Shown here: positions 28,977-38,322 of the stretch, one piece after another
How the letters are laid out: every line of letters starts with the position of its first letter
How positions within the stretch are numbered: the first letter of the stretch is position 1
Assembly (NCBI GenBank): GCA_963737075.1
Contig: CAVTRI010000002.1
Span: forward strand, 1,984,001-2,048,000
Source of the DNA: CAVTRI01 sp963737075
GTDB lineage: Bacteria; Actinomycetota; Acidimicrobiia; Acidimicrobiales; Palsa-688
DNA: 64,000 nt
Reading direction: 5' to 3'
Position numbers and translations under genes: made by a program
Notes under the pieces: generated by a model
The model's input: the letters and a program-made list of their open reading frames with translations, nothing else
Told to the model about the DNA's origin: nothing
Databases searched by the model: none

Positions 28977-30070
28977 GCCCTCCTGACCCTGCTTCGGGCG
29001 GCGGCCCTGGCCTGGGCCAGATCCTGGGCGACCGTCTCCTCGGCGGAGTGCCCCCAGAACCCGTGGGGTGCGAGCAGATAGTCGATAAGCGCCTGGAGTT
29101 GGGCCCCGTACGGTTCACGCAGCTCTTGCAGGCGGCGCCAGGCGTCTTCTTTATCCCGCAGCGGCAGGTCGAGTCCGACCATCCCGTTCCAGGCCACCTC
29201 GAAGTTCTCCCGGTTCAGCCAGGATACGTGATGTTCGGCGTGTCTGACGTGAAGCCGGTTGGAGATGCCGGCGACGGCGCGGCGGCCGCGGCGATACATG
29301 AAGTACGGCTCGCGGTTGTCGGCGCCGTCAAGCGCTGCGCAGGTAAGTGCCGAGGCATCGGTGACGACGCCCAGGGCCGTGACCCATGACTGGCCGAGGT
29401 GCTGGGAGCGGAATAAGGCCAGCATTGGATAGGAGACGTGGCTTTCCAGCACTTCGGCTGTCCACAGCTCCCACTCAGCGAAGAAGCGATACAGACGGTC
29501 GAGGTTCCCATCATTGGAGTGAAGGGCGATCACTCGCAGCGGGGTAATGCGGCTACTGGCAGGGTCGTCCAGGGTCAACAGTCGTGCTTCCCGCCGGCTG
29601 TAGGCACCGTAAAGAGCAGGAAGGTATGAGATGAGAAGGGCGATCGTCCCCAGCCCCGTCAGCACCTCGATGAGCGTCAGGATGCGTACTCCCGTTCCGT
29701 GGGCGGTTCCGAACGCTGGGGTGAGAAGCGATGTCCCCGAGTAGTAGAAGAGTGTTCCCCAACTGCGTGAACCGTCGACAGAAACGCGCAGGCCCCAGTA
29801 CATCATCGCCCAGCCAAACAGAAGACCGACCAACCACAGCACCAGAAGGCCCAGCAACGACGCGGCCGGGTATAGCTCGAGGGCGGTGTCAGCGGCATCA
29901 GCGGGTGCACGGATGGCAAAGGCCCGGGCGGCACGCCAGGTCCCGAAATACCAGAGCCGGGTGGGCCGCCACAGCGCAGAGCGTCCCTGGGTCACTACCA
30001 GCGTGCTGATGGCGTCGCTAACCGTAGCGATCACCACGAAAGCGCCGGTGACAACGGCGAGGAAGCGCAT
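28973..30070 (-). CDS. Membrane protein with two-helix ion-channel-like pore region
   Basis: 365 residues. The first half has about four hydrophobic segments, with a pore-helix-like region GTLFYYSGTSLLTPAFGTAH between the last two; this is placed as in two-TM potassium channels (Ion_trans_2), but TSLLTPAFG replaces the canonical T-V-G-Y-G filter. The second half is cytosolic and helical (RVIALHSNDGNLDRLYRFFA, LALFRSQHLGQSWVTALGVV, SWLNRENFEVAWNGMVGLDL), a pattern seen in uncharacterised actinobacterial channel-like proteins. It starts 24 bases after the large ferritin-CDGSH-globin gene on the same strand, suggesting co-transcription. Ion selectivity cannot be inferred. Confidence 0.65.
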   Translation of the reverse strand: MRFLAVVTGAFVVIATVSDAISTLVVTQGRSALWRPTRLWYFGTWRAARAFAIRAPADAADTALELYPAASLLGLLVLWLVGLLFGWAMMYWGLRVSVDGSRSWGTLFYYSGTSLLTPAFGTAHGTGVRILTLIEVLTGLGTIALLISYLPALYGAYSRREARLLTLDDPASSRITPLRVIALHSNDGNLDRLYRFFAEWELWTAEVLESHVSYPMLALFRSQHLGQSWVTALGVVTDASALTCAALDGADNREPYFMYRRGRRAVAGISNRLHVRHAEHHVSWLNRENFEVAWNGMVGLDLPLRDKEDAWRRLQELREPYGAQLQALIDYLLAPHGFWGHSAEETVAQDLAQARAAARSRVRRA

Positions 30071-30094
30071 AAGAACCAGAGACTAGGAGCTCAA

Positions 30095-33000
30095 TTACGG
30101 CTGTGTACCGTGGTCGATCCACCGCTGGAAAAGTTCGGTCTTGTCCTCTGGCCAAGGGCCGTCGCAGGGCATGCTTCCCGCGCGCACCCTGTCGATGATC
30201 GCCTGAGCATGCTGCTTCACGTGGTCGTAGGACCACAGGTCGAACGCGAAGGCCATCGACTGCCGGTCAGTTGGCCGGAACAACGGCTGGATGTGTGCGG
30301 CGAATCCGACCGGTTCCTCTTCACTGGGAATGGCCACTTCGGAGGATGTCGTGTCAGCGACCGGCTGCGACGACGGCTTGGGCGGTCCGGCGGGGCTCCA
30401 GTCCCAGAGCGGCCGACCTGCCGGGGCCGGGACGTCGCTCTTTGAGTAGTGCACCAGCTGGCGGGATTCCCATTCGATGCATGACGTGAACGCTGACCAG
30501 AACTCGGGGTCGGTCGGCAATCCAGCTTCCTGCGCCGATCGGAGCAGAAGGGCCACCCAACGGGCCCGTTGGGGTTCATCAAAGGTTCCACCCGTGTGCG
30601 TACCCAGCAAATCGGAGTAGTGGGTGTGCAGGTCCGAATCACGCGGTGGTCCTCCGAGGACCTCGCCAAGCCATTCGGCCACTCGTCCGGGGTAGTCGGC
30701 CGCGGCGTGAGCAAAGACGGGCGCGAGCAGGGCTCTTCCGGGACGTAACGCTCAAAGAACAGTTGGGTCATCCGGCCCAGAGCGAGGACACCGCCGCACC
30801 ACTCGTACAGGGTCGGCGTGCGGTCCGTGTCGGGCACCGGGTCGCGGAACTGGACGTACCAGTGCATGCCACTGCAGAACGGCTTGTTCTGGGAGTGCCC
30901 GCAGCGGCACAGCGCATAGTGCTCGAGAGAGGCACCCTGGTTTCGAGCCATGGGTGCACCGGACGGATCGGTCAGGGGTATGGCGCCGGTGACCCGGTAC
31001 GGCCCGTCGGTGCTTACCAAGATTGTGGCTGGCCGCTGGCGGTGCCAGTCGACGTCGTCGCGTGCTTCGTGGTTGTCGATCGCGTAGCTCAACGCCCCGG
31101 AGGGGCAGCTCCTGACAGCCCTCATGATCTCGTCCATCCGGGCGCCGCTCGGGGCGACGAAGGGTTCGTTATCGACCCTGAAGGCCACCGGGAGCCGGTC
31201 GGTGCAGTAGCCGGAGTGCTGACAGATGCCGCGGTTGTCGTAGACGGTGAGAGATAACCCCGGATAGGTGTCCCGGCGGTCGGCGACCAGGTTGGGGTCT
31301 TTGGCGTCGTTGAAGTCGGCCAGGGAGTGGCTGCCATCACACCAGGGCTTGACGGTGGACTGGCCGCAGCGGCACAAGGCCATCTGCGGCCGGGGTGGGA
31401 TGTGGTCGCCTCTCCCGTCGGTGAGTTGGTCCACGTTGGTCAGGAGATAGGGGCCGTTCTCGACCAGCTGGATGGATCGAGGCAGAGCCGCCTGGGCCGC
31501 ATGGAACTCCTCCCGAAGCGTCGCCTGGTCGGCGTCATGAGCGGCTGCGAACGCGAGAGCGAGGTCCTGCAGTGCCGCGGTCGCCTCCACAACCTCAGGG
31601 AGTGCTTTCTGCAGTCCGGCGCGGGTTTCGGTGGCAGCGAGCGCCAACGTGCGAAGCCGGTCCTCGACCTTGAGGGCTCGGTCCCGGTCGCGGGCCTGCG
31701 CGTAAGCCTCAGTGAGCGCCGCTGCGGGGTCGACGGCCGACTGGCAGAGCGCGTCGGCGAGCGGTCGCAGCGCGCTCCTGCGCAGCCGAGCCGAGATGTC
31801 GCGGAGGCGATGGCGCGCGGAGACAACGTCGGGCTCGGCGCCCACACTGGAGCCCAGGACCGCCAGGAACAGCAGATGAGTGTCCCGGAACAGCTGAGCA
31901 ATGGAGGAAGTCAGTTCGGGGTTGACATGCAAGTCGCCGGGTATTCGGCTGGCGAGCGGTGGCCGGCTGTCTGCGTCTGGGGCTGCCGGATGCTCATTGG
32001 TGATTTGCCCAAGGAGCGCCAAAGCCGATTGGCGGTCGACGATTCCGGGCAGGGGACCGCGCTGCTCCTCGGGCCGGAACGTGGGTGCCGGGCGGGGGTC
32101 CAAAAGGAGGGCTTCGGACGGCACGGCCAAAAGGCGGCTGTTGAGCTCGGCGTAGATGGCGGCCAGCTCGGGAGCGCGGTCGAGTTCGAGCGCCGACGAC
32201 ATATCGGCCGTCTCGATCTCACTGGTTCCGCTGACGCCTACCAGCAGCTCCGCCAGGTCGCTCATCCGCTCAAAGCGACGATCGGACTCGGCAAGCCATG
32301 ATCGTTTCCATGCGCGCCCCGCTCCGTTCTGCTCGTCGCGCGTTCCCCGGGTCGAAGCCGCCGCTAGCAATGCCCTCAAGGCAAGGGACTGTTCGATCTG
32401 AAGGGCCGTCCCGACCGTCGCCGCCAGACGGTCCACGCTTTTTGAGACTTCGGGGTTGGCTCTGGCCGTCTCGGCGTCGCGGCGGCGATGAGCCACGGTG
32501 ACCTCGCCCCCGTGGTCGTAACCACCCCATTCGGCGCGAGAGGTCGCCAGAGTATGGCCAAGTTGGAGGAGGGCGGTGCCGACCGGGTGAATGCGGGCGG
32601 CGATGTCGGGGGCTCCATCGTGGCAGAGTCGGTTGGCGAAAGCGGCAGCTTCCCGGAGACGTTCCTCGATCAGCGCCCAAGCCGAATCGCGGTGAGGCAG
32701 AAGGTAGTCGCCTTCGTAGAACAGCTCGAAACTAGGTCCGGCGACCCGTTCGGGCCGGGAACCCCCAACCGGCATGGTGGTGATGAGCTGGCCGAGGGGT
32801 TTGATGACGTTGAACATCAGACCGAGGGTGACCCGGGCCAGCGTGGCAAGTTGCGGTTCGGTCTCCTCGGTGTGCGCGAAGTAGCGGGCCAGGATTTGAA
32901 GGAGTGCTTCGTAGCTCACGTTGAAGAGGTCGGCGCAGCGGGCCGTGTACGGGTCCTCGATCAGCGGGGTTCCGCCGTTTCCCTCGCTAGGCCTCACCGA

Positions 33001-33864
33001 GGCCGGCAGCACTGGTCGCGCCGGCTCGAATTGGGGGTCGGCGTCCCGGAGACGCTCGTATTCGTCGAACACGTCGACGAATGAACCGAAATGGGCGTGC
33101 CGCCAGTGGCCTCTCGGACCTTCACCCTGCTCGAGGATGGTGTCGATGGCCTGCTGGGCGGAACCGGCGTCGACGACCTGGACCAAGTCGGGCCACCCGA
33201 AGTGCAGCACACTTGCTTGCGCCTCGACGGGGCCGACGAACAGCCACCGCTCTCCGTATTTGGAGCAAAGGTGTTTGATGCCCTCTTCGATGGAGCGGTA
33301 CAGGTGCCCGACGGTGGCGAAATCCTGCAGGCGGGGCACGATCTCGCCATCTTGCATGACCGGTGCCGCGCGCTCGACGGCGTCAAGCCCGGGCGCGTCA
33401 GCGAGGTCCATGCCTTCGGGTCGCTCCAGGAACATGAAGTGGCGAAGGGCAGCCTCTCCGAACGGCAGCAGTGTGAGGATCACTCCGGGCGGATAGTGCC
33501 CGGCCGGCTGCGGAAGGTTGGGGCGTTCGAGGTGGGGAGCGGCGCCGGCTGCCGAGAGGAGGTTCTGCACCAATGTCAGATGGAGCATCTCTTGGGTGGC
33601 AATGTGGGAGACGGTCTTCCGCCATCGCTCTACGGCCCGGAGCTGCTGTGCAGTGAGCCCCTCGTCGGTGCTCTGCTTCAGCGAGAAGGCGGCGAAGAGG
33701 TACTGGCACATGATGGCATGTTCGAGCTCGGCCGCCTCGCAAAGCATGTAGATGAGCGCTTCCCTGTGCTCGATCACGAAGGGCGCCTCGGGTTTGGCGC
33801 GTCCGCCTCTGGTGGCCATGATCCGGGCGAGTGCCCCGCGGCCGGAGGTGTTTCTTTCCGTCAT
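30095..33864 (-). CDS. Giant multidomain iron protein: ferritin-like, CDGSH, 4Fe-4S, CDGSH, truncated globin; frameshifted near the C-terminus
   Basis: About 1,256 residues. Residues 30-270 form a ferritin-like domain of the VioB/iminophenylpyruvate dimer synthase type (CEAAELEHAIMCQYLFAAFS, then SHIATQEMLHLTLVQNLLSA). A long helical middle follows. A CDGSH module lies near residues 820-850 (MALCRCGQSTVKPWCDGSHS, Cys842 starts CDGSH). Next comes a short ferredoxin-like domain (RGICQHSGYCTDRLPVAF ... SCPSGALSY) and a second CDGSH-like motif near 985-1000 (LCRCGHSQNKPFCSGMHW). A truncated-globin-like region begins LYEWCGGVLALGRMTQLFFE; the frame breaks at GGG 30730-30732 and resumes as LLAPVFAHAAADYPGRVAEW. 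The C-terminal 60 residues (FAFDLWSYDHVKQHAQAIID, GSMPCDGPWPEDKTELFQRW) are of unknown fold. Probably a redox or oxygen-handling protein. Confidence 0.8.
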
Positions 33865-33918
33865 GGCATCCTCATCGCAGGTCGAAGGGGTGAAGCTCGA
33901 TGATCTCGGTTTCGACCT

Positions 33919-34782
33919 TCATCCGGAACCCTCCGTCGACAGTTGGGACAACAGCCCATTGACGGAGCGTGCCGGGTGACCGGTGACCCGCTCGACGGTA
34001 TCGGTTACCCGGGAGACGTAAGCGCTCTCCCCCGAGCGTCGGTAGTCCTGGTACAGACCCACGAGCGCGCCCGCAAACCAGTCGTCCAAACCTAACCCGA
34101 GCAGGGCGGCGTGGGCAGCTTCGTCGGGAACATCGACGTAGGTGATGGGCCGGTCCATGACCGCGGACAACCGCTCCGCTACCTCGGCATAAGACAGCGC
34201 CTCCAGTCCTGTCAGGTCGTAGTGCGCGCCCTCGTGTCCTGGCTGCGTGAGCACCACGCTGGCGACCGCAGCAACGTCGCGGGTGTCGGTCATACTGACC
34301 CGGGTCGCACCCGCATTCAGGTAGAAGTTGCCGTTGCCGTCAATGGTCGGGACGGTCGACTCAAGGATGTTCTGTTGGAACAGGTTAGGGCGCAAGACCA
34401 CGTGATCAAGTCCGGAGTTCTCCAGGTAGCGGTCGCTGACCGCATGGGCTTTCACGAACTCGGCGTCTGAGTCGGTGTCGGCGCCGAGGATCGAGCTCCG
34501 CACCACCAGCCGCACCCCCGCGGCGCCGGCGGCGTCGACGGCGTTTTGGTGCCACCGCACGGCGTCGCGGTGGGGGCTCGACAACAGAAACACCTTCTCC
34601 GCGCCCGTCATCGCCCGGACCAGAGAATCGGGCTCGGCCAGGTCGCCGACGGCGCTCACGACGCCTTCGGCTAACGGGCCCTCCGAAGCCCGGACGAGCG
34701 CGTGGACATCCTGGCCCTGGCCCGACAGCAGGTCGATGAGCTCGGAACCGATCTTGCTCCTCCCGCCGATAACCAGGATCAT
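33919..34782 (-). CDS. NmrA-like NAD(P)-binding protein
   Basis: 287 residues. The Rossmann start MILVIGGRSKIGSELIDLLS carries the G-G-x-x-x-I-G pattern. Next come ALVRASEGPLAEGVVSAVGD and VFLLSSPHRDAVRWHQNAVD, then LENSGLDHVVLRPNLFQQNI, the usual signature of the atypical SDR group that includes NmrA and quinone reductase QorB-like enzymes. An active-site Tyr-Lys pair is not obvious. It is divergent from a LysR regulator (starts 32 bases apart), a classic regulator-target arrangement in which reductase expression responds to a redox or aromatic ligand. Confidence 0.85.
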   Translation of the reverse strand: MILVIGGRSKIGSELIDLLSGQGQDVHALVRASEGPLAEGVVSAVGDLAEPDSLVRAMTGAEKVFLLSSPHRDAVRWHQNAVDAAGAAGVRLVVRSSILGADTDSDAEFVKAHAVSDRYLENSGLDHVVLRPNLFQQNILESTVPTIDGNGNFYLNAGATRVSMTDTRDVAAVASVVLTQPGHEGAHYDLTGLEALSYAEVAERLSAVMDRPITYVDVPDEAAHAALLGLGLDDWFAGALVGLYQDYRRSGESAYVSRVTDTVERVTGHPARSVNGLLSQLSTEGSG

Positions 34783-34814
34783 ACGGCGACTCCTTCGGGT
34801 ACGCTTCGGTCTCG

Positions 34815-35723
34815 GTGGACGTCGAGCTGCGGCACCTGCGCTACTTCGTCGCTGTGGCAGAGGAAGCCAGCTTCACGGCCGCGGCGCGCCGAGTGCATGT
34901 CGCGCAGCAGGTCCTCAGCGCCCAGGTGCGTCAGCTCGAAGGCGTGCTGGGTGTCGACCTCCTCGAACGCTCGGCGCGGGGGGTGAGCCTCACGCCGGCT
35001 GGGGCGGTGTTCCTGGATGGTGCTCGGGAAACCCTCCAGGCGGTGGCGCGGGCCACCGACTCCTCGCGAAATGTCGGGAACGTCGTCGCTGGAACCTTGA
35101 CGGTCGGGTTGAATGTCGCCGCGGGCGGGGAGGTGCCCACCCGGCTGCTCGCCGAGTTCGAGCGGCAGTGCCCCCAGATCGTGGTGCGGGTGCGGGCCTT
35201 TGAGCTGACCCGCCCCGCTGCCGGTCTGCTCGACTACAGCACCGACGTTGCGTTCGTTCGCCTGCCCGTTGCCAGCGAGGCGGTGACCACCAGGGTGATC
35301 GCCAGCGAGCCGCGCGTGTTCGTGGTGGGTTCCGACCACCCATGGGCGGGCCGCGAAAGACTCGACCTCTCTGAGGTGGTTGGTCAGCCGTGGATCGCAG
35401 CCGAGTTGTCGACCGACGGTTGCGAGCCGGCCGCTTGGCGCGATTCGTGGCTGATCAACCCGAGGCCGTCCGGAGAACAGCCGATCATCGCCGCCGTGGC
35501 CCACAGCATCGACGAATGGCGGGAGTACGCGGCCGCCGGCAAGGGCATCAGCCTCTGCCCGGCGTCCGCCGAGACTCACTATGCCCGTCCGGAGCTGGCG
35601 TTCGTGCCGAGCAGCGGGGCGCCGCCAACCGAGCTGTGTGTCGCCTGGCGAACGGATGACGCCAATCCCCTCGTCGAACGGTTCGTCGAGGTCGTCACCG
35701 AGGCGGCGAAAGCCCGCAGATAA
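34815..35723 (+). CDS. LysR-family transcriptional regulator
   Basis: 302 residues from GTG 34815 (MDVELRHLRYFVAVAEEASF). The winged helix spans residues 3-62 (TAAARRVHVAQQVLSAQVRQ, then LEGVLGVDLLERSARGVSLT). The effector domain starts near 90 (GTLTVGLNVAAGGEVPTRLL) and ends PTELCVAWRTDDANPLVERF. The 32-base gap to the NmrA-like gene start would hold its operator; a LysR T-N11-A site is expected there, but I could not confirm one by eye. Confidence 0.9.
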   Translation: MDVELRHLRYFVAVAEEASFTAAARRVHVAQQVLSAQVRQLEGVLGVDLLERSARGVSLTPAGAVFLDGARETLQAVARATDSSRNVGNVVAGTLTVGLNVAAGGEVPTRLLAEFERQCPQIVVRVRAFELTRPAAGLLDYSTDVAFVRLPVASEAVTTRVIASEPRVFVVGSDHPWAGRERLDLSEVVGQPWIAAELSTDGCEPAAWRDSWLINPRPSGEQPIIAAVAHSIDEWREYAAAGKGISLCPASAETHYARPELAFVPSSGAPPTELCVAWRTDDANPLVERFVEVVTEAAKARR

Positions 35724-35754
35724 CGGTCCTTTCGGTGGGAGCACAAACAACGGC

Positions 35755-36192
35755 TTAGCGTCCCGTGCCCCTGAGGGCGGCCTCGGCGATCCGCCGGTCC
35801 TCTTCACCCGTCATGGCTCCGGCGACGCCCACGGCGCCCGCGATCTGGCCGTCAACGAGCAGAGGCAGCCCGCCGGCAATCAGCGCCATGCCGGGCCGAT
35901 GGGCGAAGGACGCCACGGCCGCACCGTCGGATTCGATGGCGGCGTAGAAGTCATCGGTTGGCATCGCGATGGCCGCGGCTGCGTACGCCTTGTTCATGGC
36001 CGTCTGCACGCTCACCAGCGCGGCACCGTCCATGCGCTCGAATTGCTTCAGCACTCCCGACTCGTCCACCACCGCCACGGTTACCGGCACCGCCATCGAT
36101 GCAGCTTCGCCGACCGCGGTGCCGATGATCTGTCGTGCCTCATCCGTCGAGAGTGTCGCCCGCCACGATCCTGACCTGCTGGCTGCTGTCAC
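35755..36192 (-). CDS. GlcG/HbpS-like heme-binding family protein
   Basis: About 145 residues from GTG 36192 (VTAASRSGSWRATLSTDEAR) with AAAGGA upstream. The domain reads VGEAASMAVPVTVAVVDESG, then VLKQFERMDGAALVSVQTAM, NKAYAAAAIAMPTDDFYAAI and GGLPLLVDGQIAGAVGVAGA, ending with MTGEEDRRIAEAAL. This matches GlcG/HbpS (DUF336): the D-E-S-G...R-M-D-G-A motif and G-G-x-P-L. HbpS of Streptomyces binds heme and senses redox stress; most members are unassigned. It starts 25 bases downstream of the DJ-1-like gene on the same strand. Confidence 0.87.
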   Translation of the reverse strand: MTAASRSGSWRATLSTDEARQIIGTAVGEAASMAVPVTVAVVDESGVLKQFERMDGAALVSVQTAMNKAYAAAAIAMPTDDFYAAIESDGAAVASFAHRPGMALIAGGLPLLVDGQIAGAVGVAGAMTGEEDRRIAEAALRGTGR

Positions 36193-36217
36193 CGAAGCGT
36201 CCTTTCTGACAAGGGCC

Positions 36218-36997
36218 TCAGACGCCCAGCATGTCGATGACCATCTCGGCGACCTTCCGACCGGAATACTGTTGCTGGCCCGTGACCAGCCGACCGTCGC
36301 GGATGGCGAACGCCTTGAACAGCCCGGCAGAGATGTAGTTGGCGCCGCGGTCTCGGAGGGCGGGCTCCAGCCGCCAGGGCATGATCTGGACACCGGCCGC
36401 CTTGTCGCTGTAGTCCTCTTCTCTGTCGCTGAAACCGGTGACCGTCTTGCCGGTGACGAGATAGCTGCCATCGGACAGCTGGAGGTCGACCAGGGCGGCC
36501 ACGCCGTGGCAGTACACGGCTACCGGTTTCTCGGCCTCGTAGAAGGCTCGAATGACGTGGTGCAACTCCTTGTTGTCTCGGTACGTGAACATCGGGGCTT
36601 GGCCGCCGGCCACCATGATGGCGTCGAATTGGTCGAGGTCCAGATCGCCGATGGCCGGCGTGTCATTGAGCTTCGACATCAACTCCGGGGTGTTGAAAAA
36701 ACCCATCGAGATGAGATCGTCCCGGGACCATTTGCTCTCATCACGAGGATCTGACAAGTTGTCGGCTTCGACCTTTCCTCCCTTCGGGCTGGCGATGGTG
36801 ACCTCGATGCCGCGTTCGGTCAGCTCGAAGTAGGGATGGGTGAGCTCGGCCGCCCAATATCCGACCGGCCAGCCGTGCTGGTTGGTTGCCAGGTTGGCGA
36901 CCACGATCAGGACCTGCTTCGGACGACTTTGAACCCAGTCGGTGCGCACGTGGTGGCTGGCGCCCCCGCTAACTCGTTCGGTGTCGGTCGTAGCCAT
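36218..36997 (-). CDS. DJ-1/PfpI family protein (class I glutamine amidotransferase fold)
   Basis: 259 residues from ATG 36997 (MATTDTERVSGGASHHVRTD); AGGAGG lies six bases upstream, favouring it over the ATG at 37021. The fold is evident: KQVLIVVANLATNQHGWPVG, YWAAELTHPYFELTERGIEV, ASPKGGKVEADNLSD, FDAIMVAGGQAPMFTYRDNK and the nucleophile elbow VAVYCHGVAALVDLQLSDGS, with Cys in YCHG. This resembles the Hsp31/glyoxalase III-like or isonitrile hydratase-like branches; activity cannot be assigned. Followed by the GlcG/HbpS gene, with which it probably forms a unit. Confidence 0.87.
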   Translation of the reverse strand: MATTDTERVSGGASHHVRTDWVQSRPKQVLIVVANLATNQHGWPVGYWAAELTHPYFELTERGIEVTIASPKGGKVEADNLSDPRDESKWSRDDLISMGFFNTPELMSKLNDTPAIGDLDLDQFDAIMVAGGQAPMFTYRDNKELHHVIRAFYEAEKPVAVYCHGVAALVDLQLSDGSYLVTGKTVTGFSDREEDYSDKAAGVQIMPWRLEPALRDRGANYISAGLFKAFAIRDGRLVTGQQQYSGRKVAEMVIDMLGV

Positions 36998-37339
36998 GTG
37001 CCTCCTGGCTCGTCGTATCAAGCTCGCCGCCTGTGCTCATGAAAGACCTGCGATGCGGTCGGCCGCCAACACTTCTCGCGGATGGGTCCACACCCTGGGG
37101 GTGTGGCTTGGGGTTCGCTGGATGCGTCATAGATCAGGCGCGACGGCAGGAGTTCACTCGGGGCGTACGGGCGCCACCCCGATCGCGCCATCTGATGATC
37201 GCAGCGCCGGCTCCGCGGAGGACCGGCGTGCTCGGGGGTGACGATCGTAAATCCTCCGCCGGATCATTCGCCCAGCGGGCGTCTCCGTATACCAGATTGC
37301 TGCGATGTCGCATGTTGTGAGCAGCAAGGGCAGCGCCAT
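36998..37339. other. Intergenic, no supported gene
   Basis: About 340 bases between the DJ-1 gene and the DinB gene, both leftward. Frames across it have no recognisable domain. It should carry the promoter of the DJ-1/GlcG unit. Confidence 0.35.
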
Positions 37340-37825
37340 TCACTCGCCAGTGGTTCCGTCCAGCAACTCTCTTGTCGAGTCGGCGTGCCCGGCATGTCGT
37401 GCGGTCTCATTGATCAGATGCACCAGCACGAACCGAAGGTCCTTGCCCTCTGCCCAACTGTCGCCGGGTGATCGCTGAGTCAATGGCAAGGAACGAACCA
37501 CGCTGTCAGTCGCCACACCTCGCTGTTGATAGCCCCGGATGGCAGCCTCCACCGTCAGCTCCGGGCCGGGTTTGAACTCGTCCTCGCTGCGATTAACCAC
37601 TGCACCCAGAAAGCCCCCATCGATCCATCTCCACTCGACGGCCGTCAGATGGCTCACCACCCCGATCACCGGTATCAGCTTCCCATCGGGCTGCCACCGG
37701 GCCTGCAACTCGTCCAGCCCCTCGAGATTTCGGATCACCGCTCCCCGCAGGTAGCCCAGCCACTCGAGCAATAGCTCTTTCTCATCATGGCGCCCCGTCG
37801 GGAAAGGGACGTCCTCGCTCACCAT
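37340..37825 (-). CDS. DinB family (DUF664) protein
   Basis: 161 residues: ELLLEWLGYLRGAVIRNLEG, LDELQARWQPDGKLIPVIGV, VSHLTAVEWRWIDGGFLGAV and LRFVLVHLINETARHAGHAD. The three His residues expected to bind a metal in DinB-fold proteins are present (H in GVVSHL, H in LVHLI and H in ARHAGH). These are thiol-dependent S-transferases (mycothiol or bacillithiol type) or unknown. Codon use and size are ordinary. It is followed by the SRPBCC-SDR pair on the same strand but with separate spacing. Confidence 0.87.
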   Translation of the reverse strand: MVSEDVPFPTGRHDEKELLLEWLGYLRGAVIRNLEGLDELQARWQPDGKLIPVIGVVSHLTAVEWRWIDGGFLGAVVNRSEDEFKPGPELTVEAAIRGYQQRGVATDSVVRSLPLTQRSPGDSWAEGKDLRFVLVHLINETARHAGHADSTRELLDGTTGE

Positions 37826-37876
37826 CGGCCATAGGCTACGTGCTCGCCGGGCTGCGCTTTCAGTCTTGAGGGATTG

Positions 37877-38311
37877 CTATTTGTATCCGTGGCCTACACC
37901 GGTGGTGATCAGGCTGGGCAGGCTGTGGTGCAGGAGGGAGCCCCAGGCGTTGGAGCACACGCCGTAGCATTCGTGTTGAGGGAAGAGGCCCAGGTGCGCG
38001 AAGCGGACCTCGGTTCGGTCCTCTTGGGGGTCGATCTCGAAGGTGATCGTGGTGCCGATCCATTCGGACTGATCCTCGACGAAGCTCATATGGTTGTCGA
38101 GGACGAGCCACTCGACCTTCTGGTTGGGGACCCGCTCGACGACGCGGAGCTTGCAGGTGTGGATGTCAGGCACCCGGTAGGTGAACTCGTCACCGACGGC
38201 GGTGTTGTCGCCTTCCACGTTGGGTCCCCACCATTCGCGGACGTTGTTGATGGCCTCGAACACCTCTTTGGGACGTTGGTCGACAACGAATGACGTTGTG
38301 TAGTCGTTCAT
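37877..38311 (-). CDS. SRPBCC/START-fold protein (AHSA1-like)
   Basis: 144 residues from ATG 38311 (MNDYTTSFVVDQRPKEVFEA) with GAGGAGGAG just upstream. The sequence follows the START/Bet v1 pattern: VFEAINNVREWWGPNVEGDN, VGDEFTYRVPDIHTCKLRVV, and VRFAHLGLFPQHECYGVCSN followed by AWGSLLHHSLPSLI. The W-W-G and the terminal W-x-x-L-L-x-S-L are diagnostic of the AHSA1-like group. These bind hydrophobic ligands. It starts 11 bases after the upstream SDR gene, so the two are co-transcribed. Confidence 0.88.
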   Translation of the reverse strand: MNDYTTSFVVDQRPKEVFEAINNVREWWGPNVEGDNTAVGDEFTYRVPDIHTCKLRVVERVPNQKVEWLVLDNHMSFVEDQSEWIGTTITFEIDPQEDRTEVRFAHLGLFPQHECYGVCSNAWGSLLHHSLPSLITTGVGHGYK

Positions 38312-38322
38312 CGGTCTCCTCC

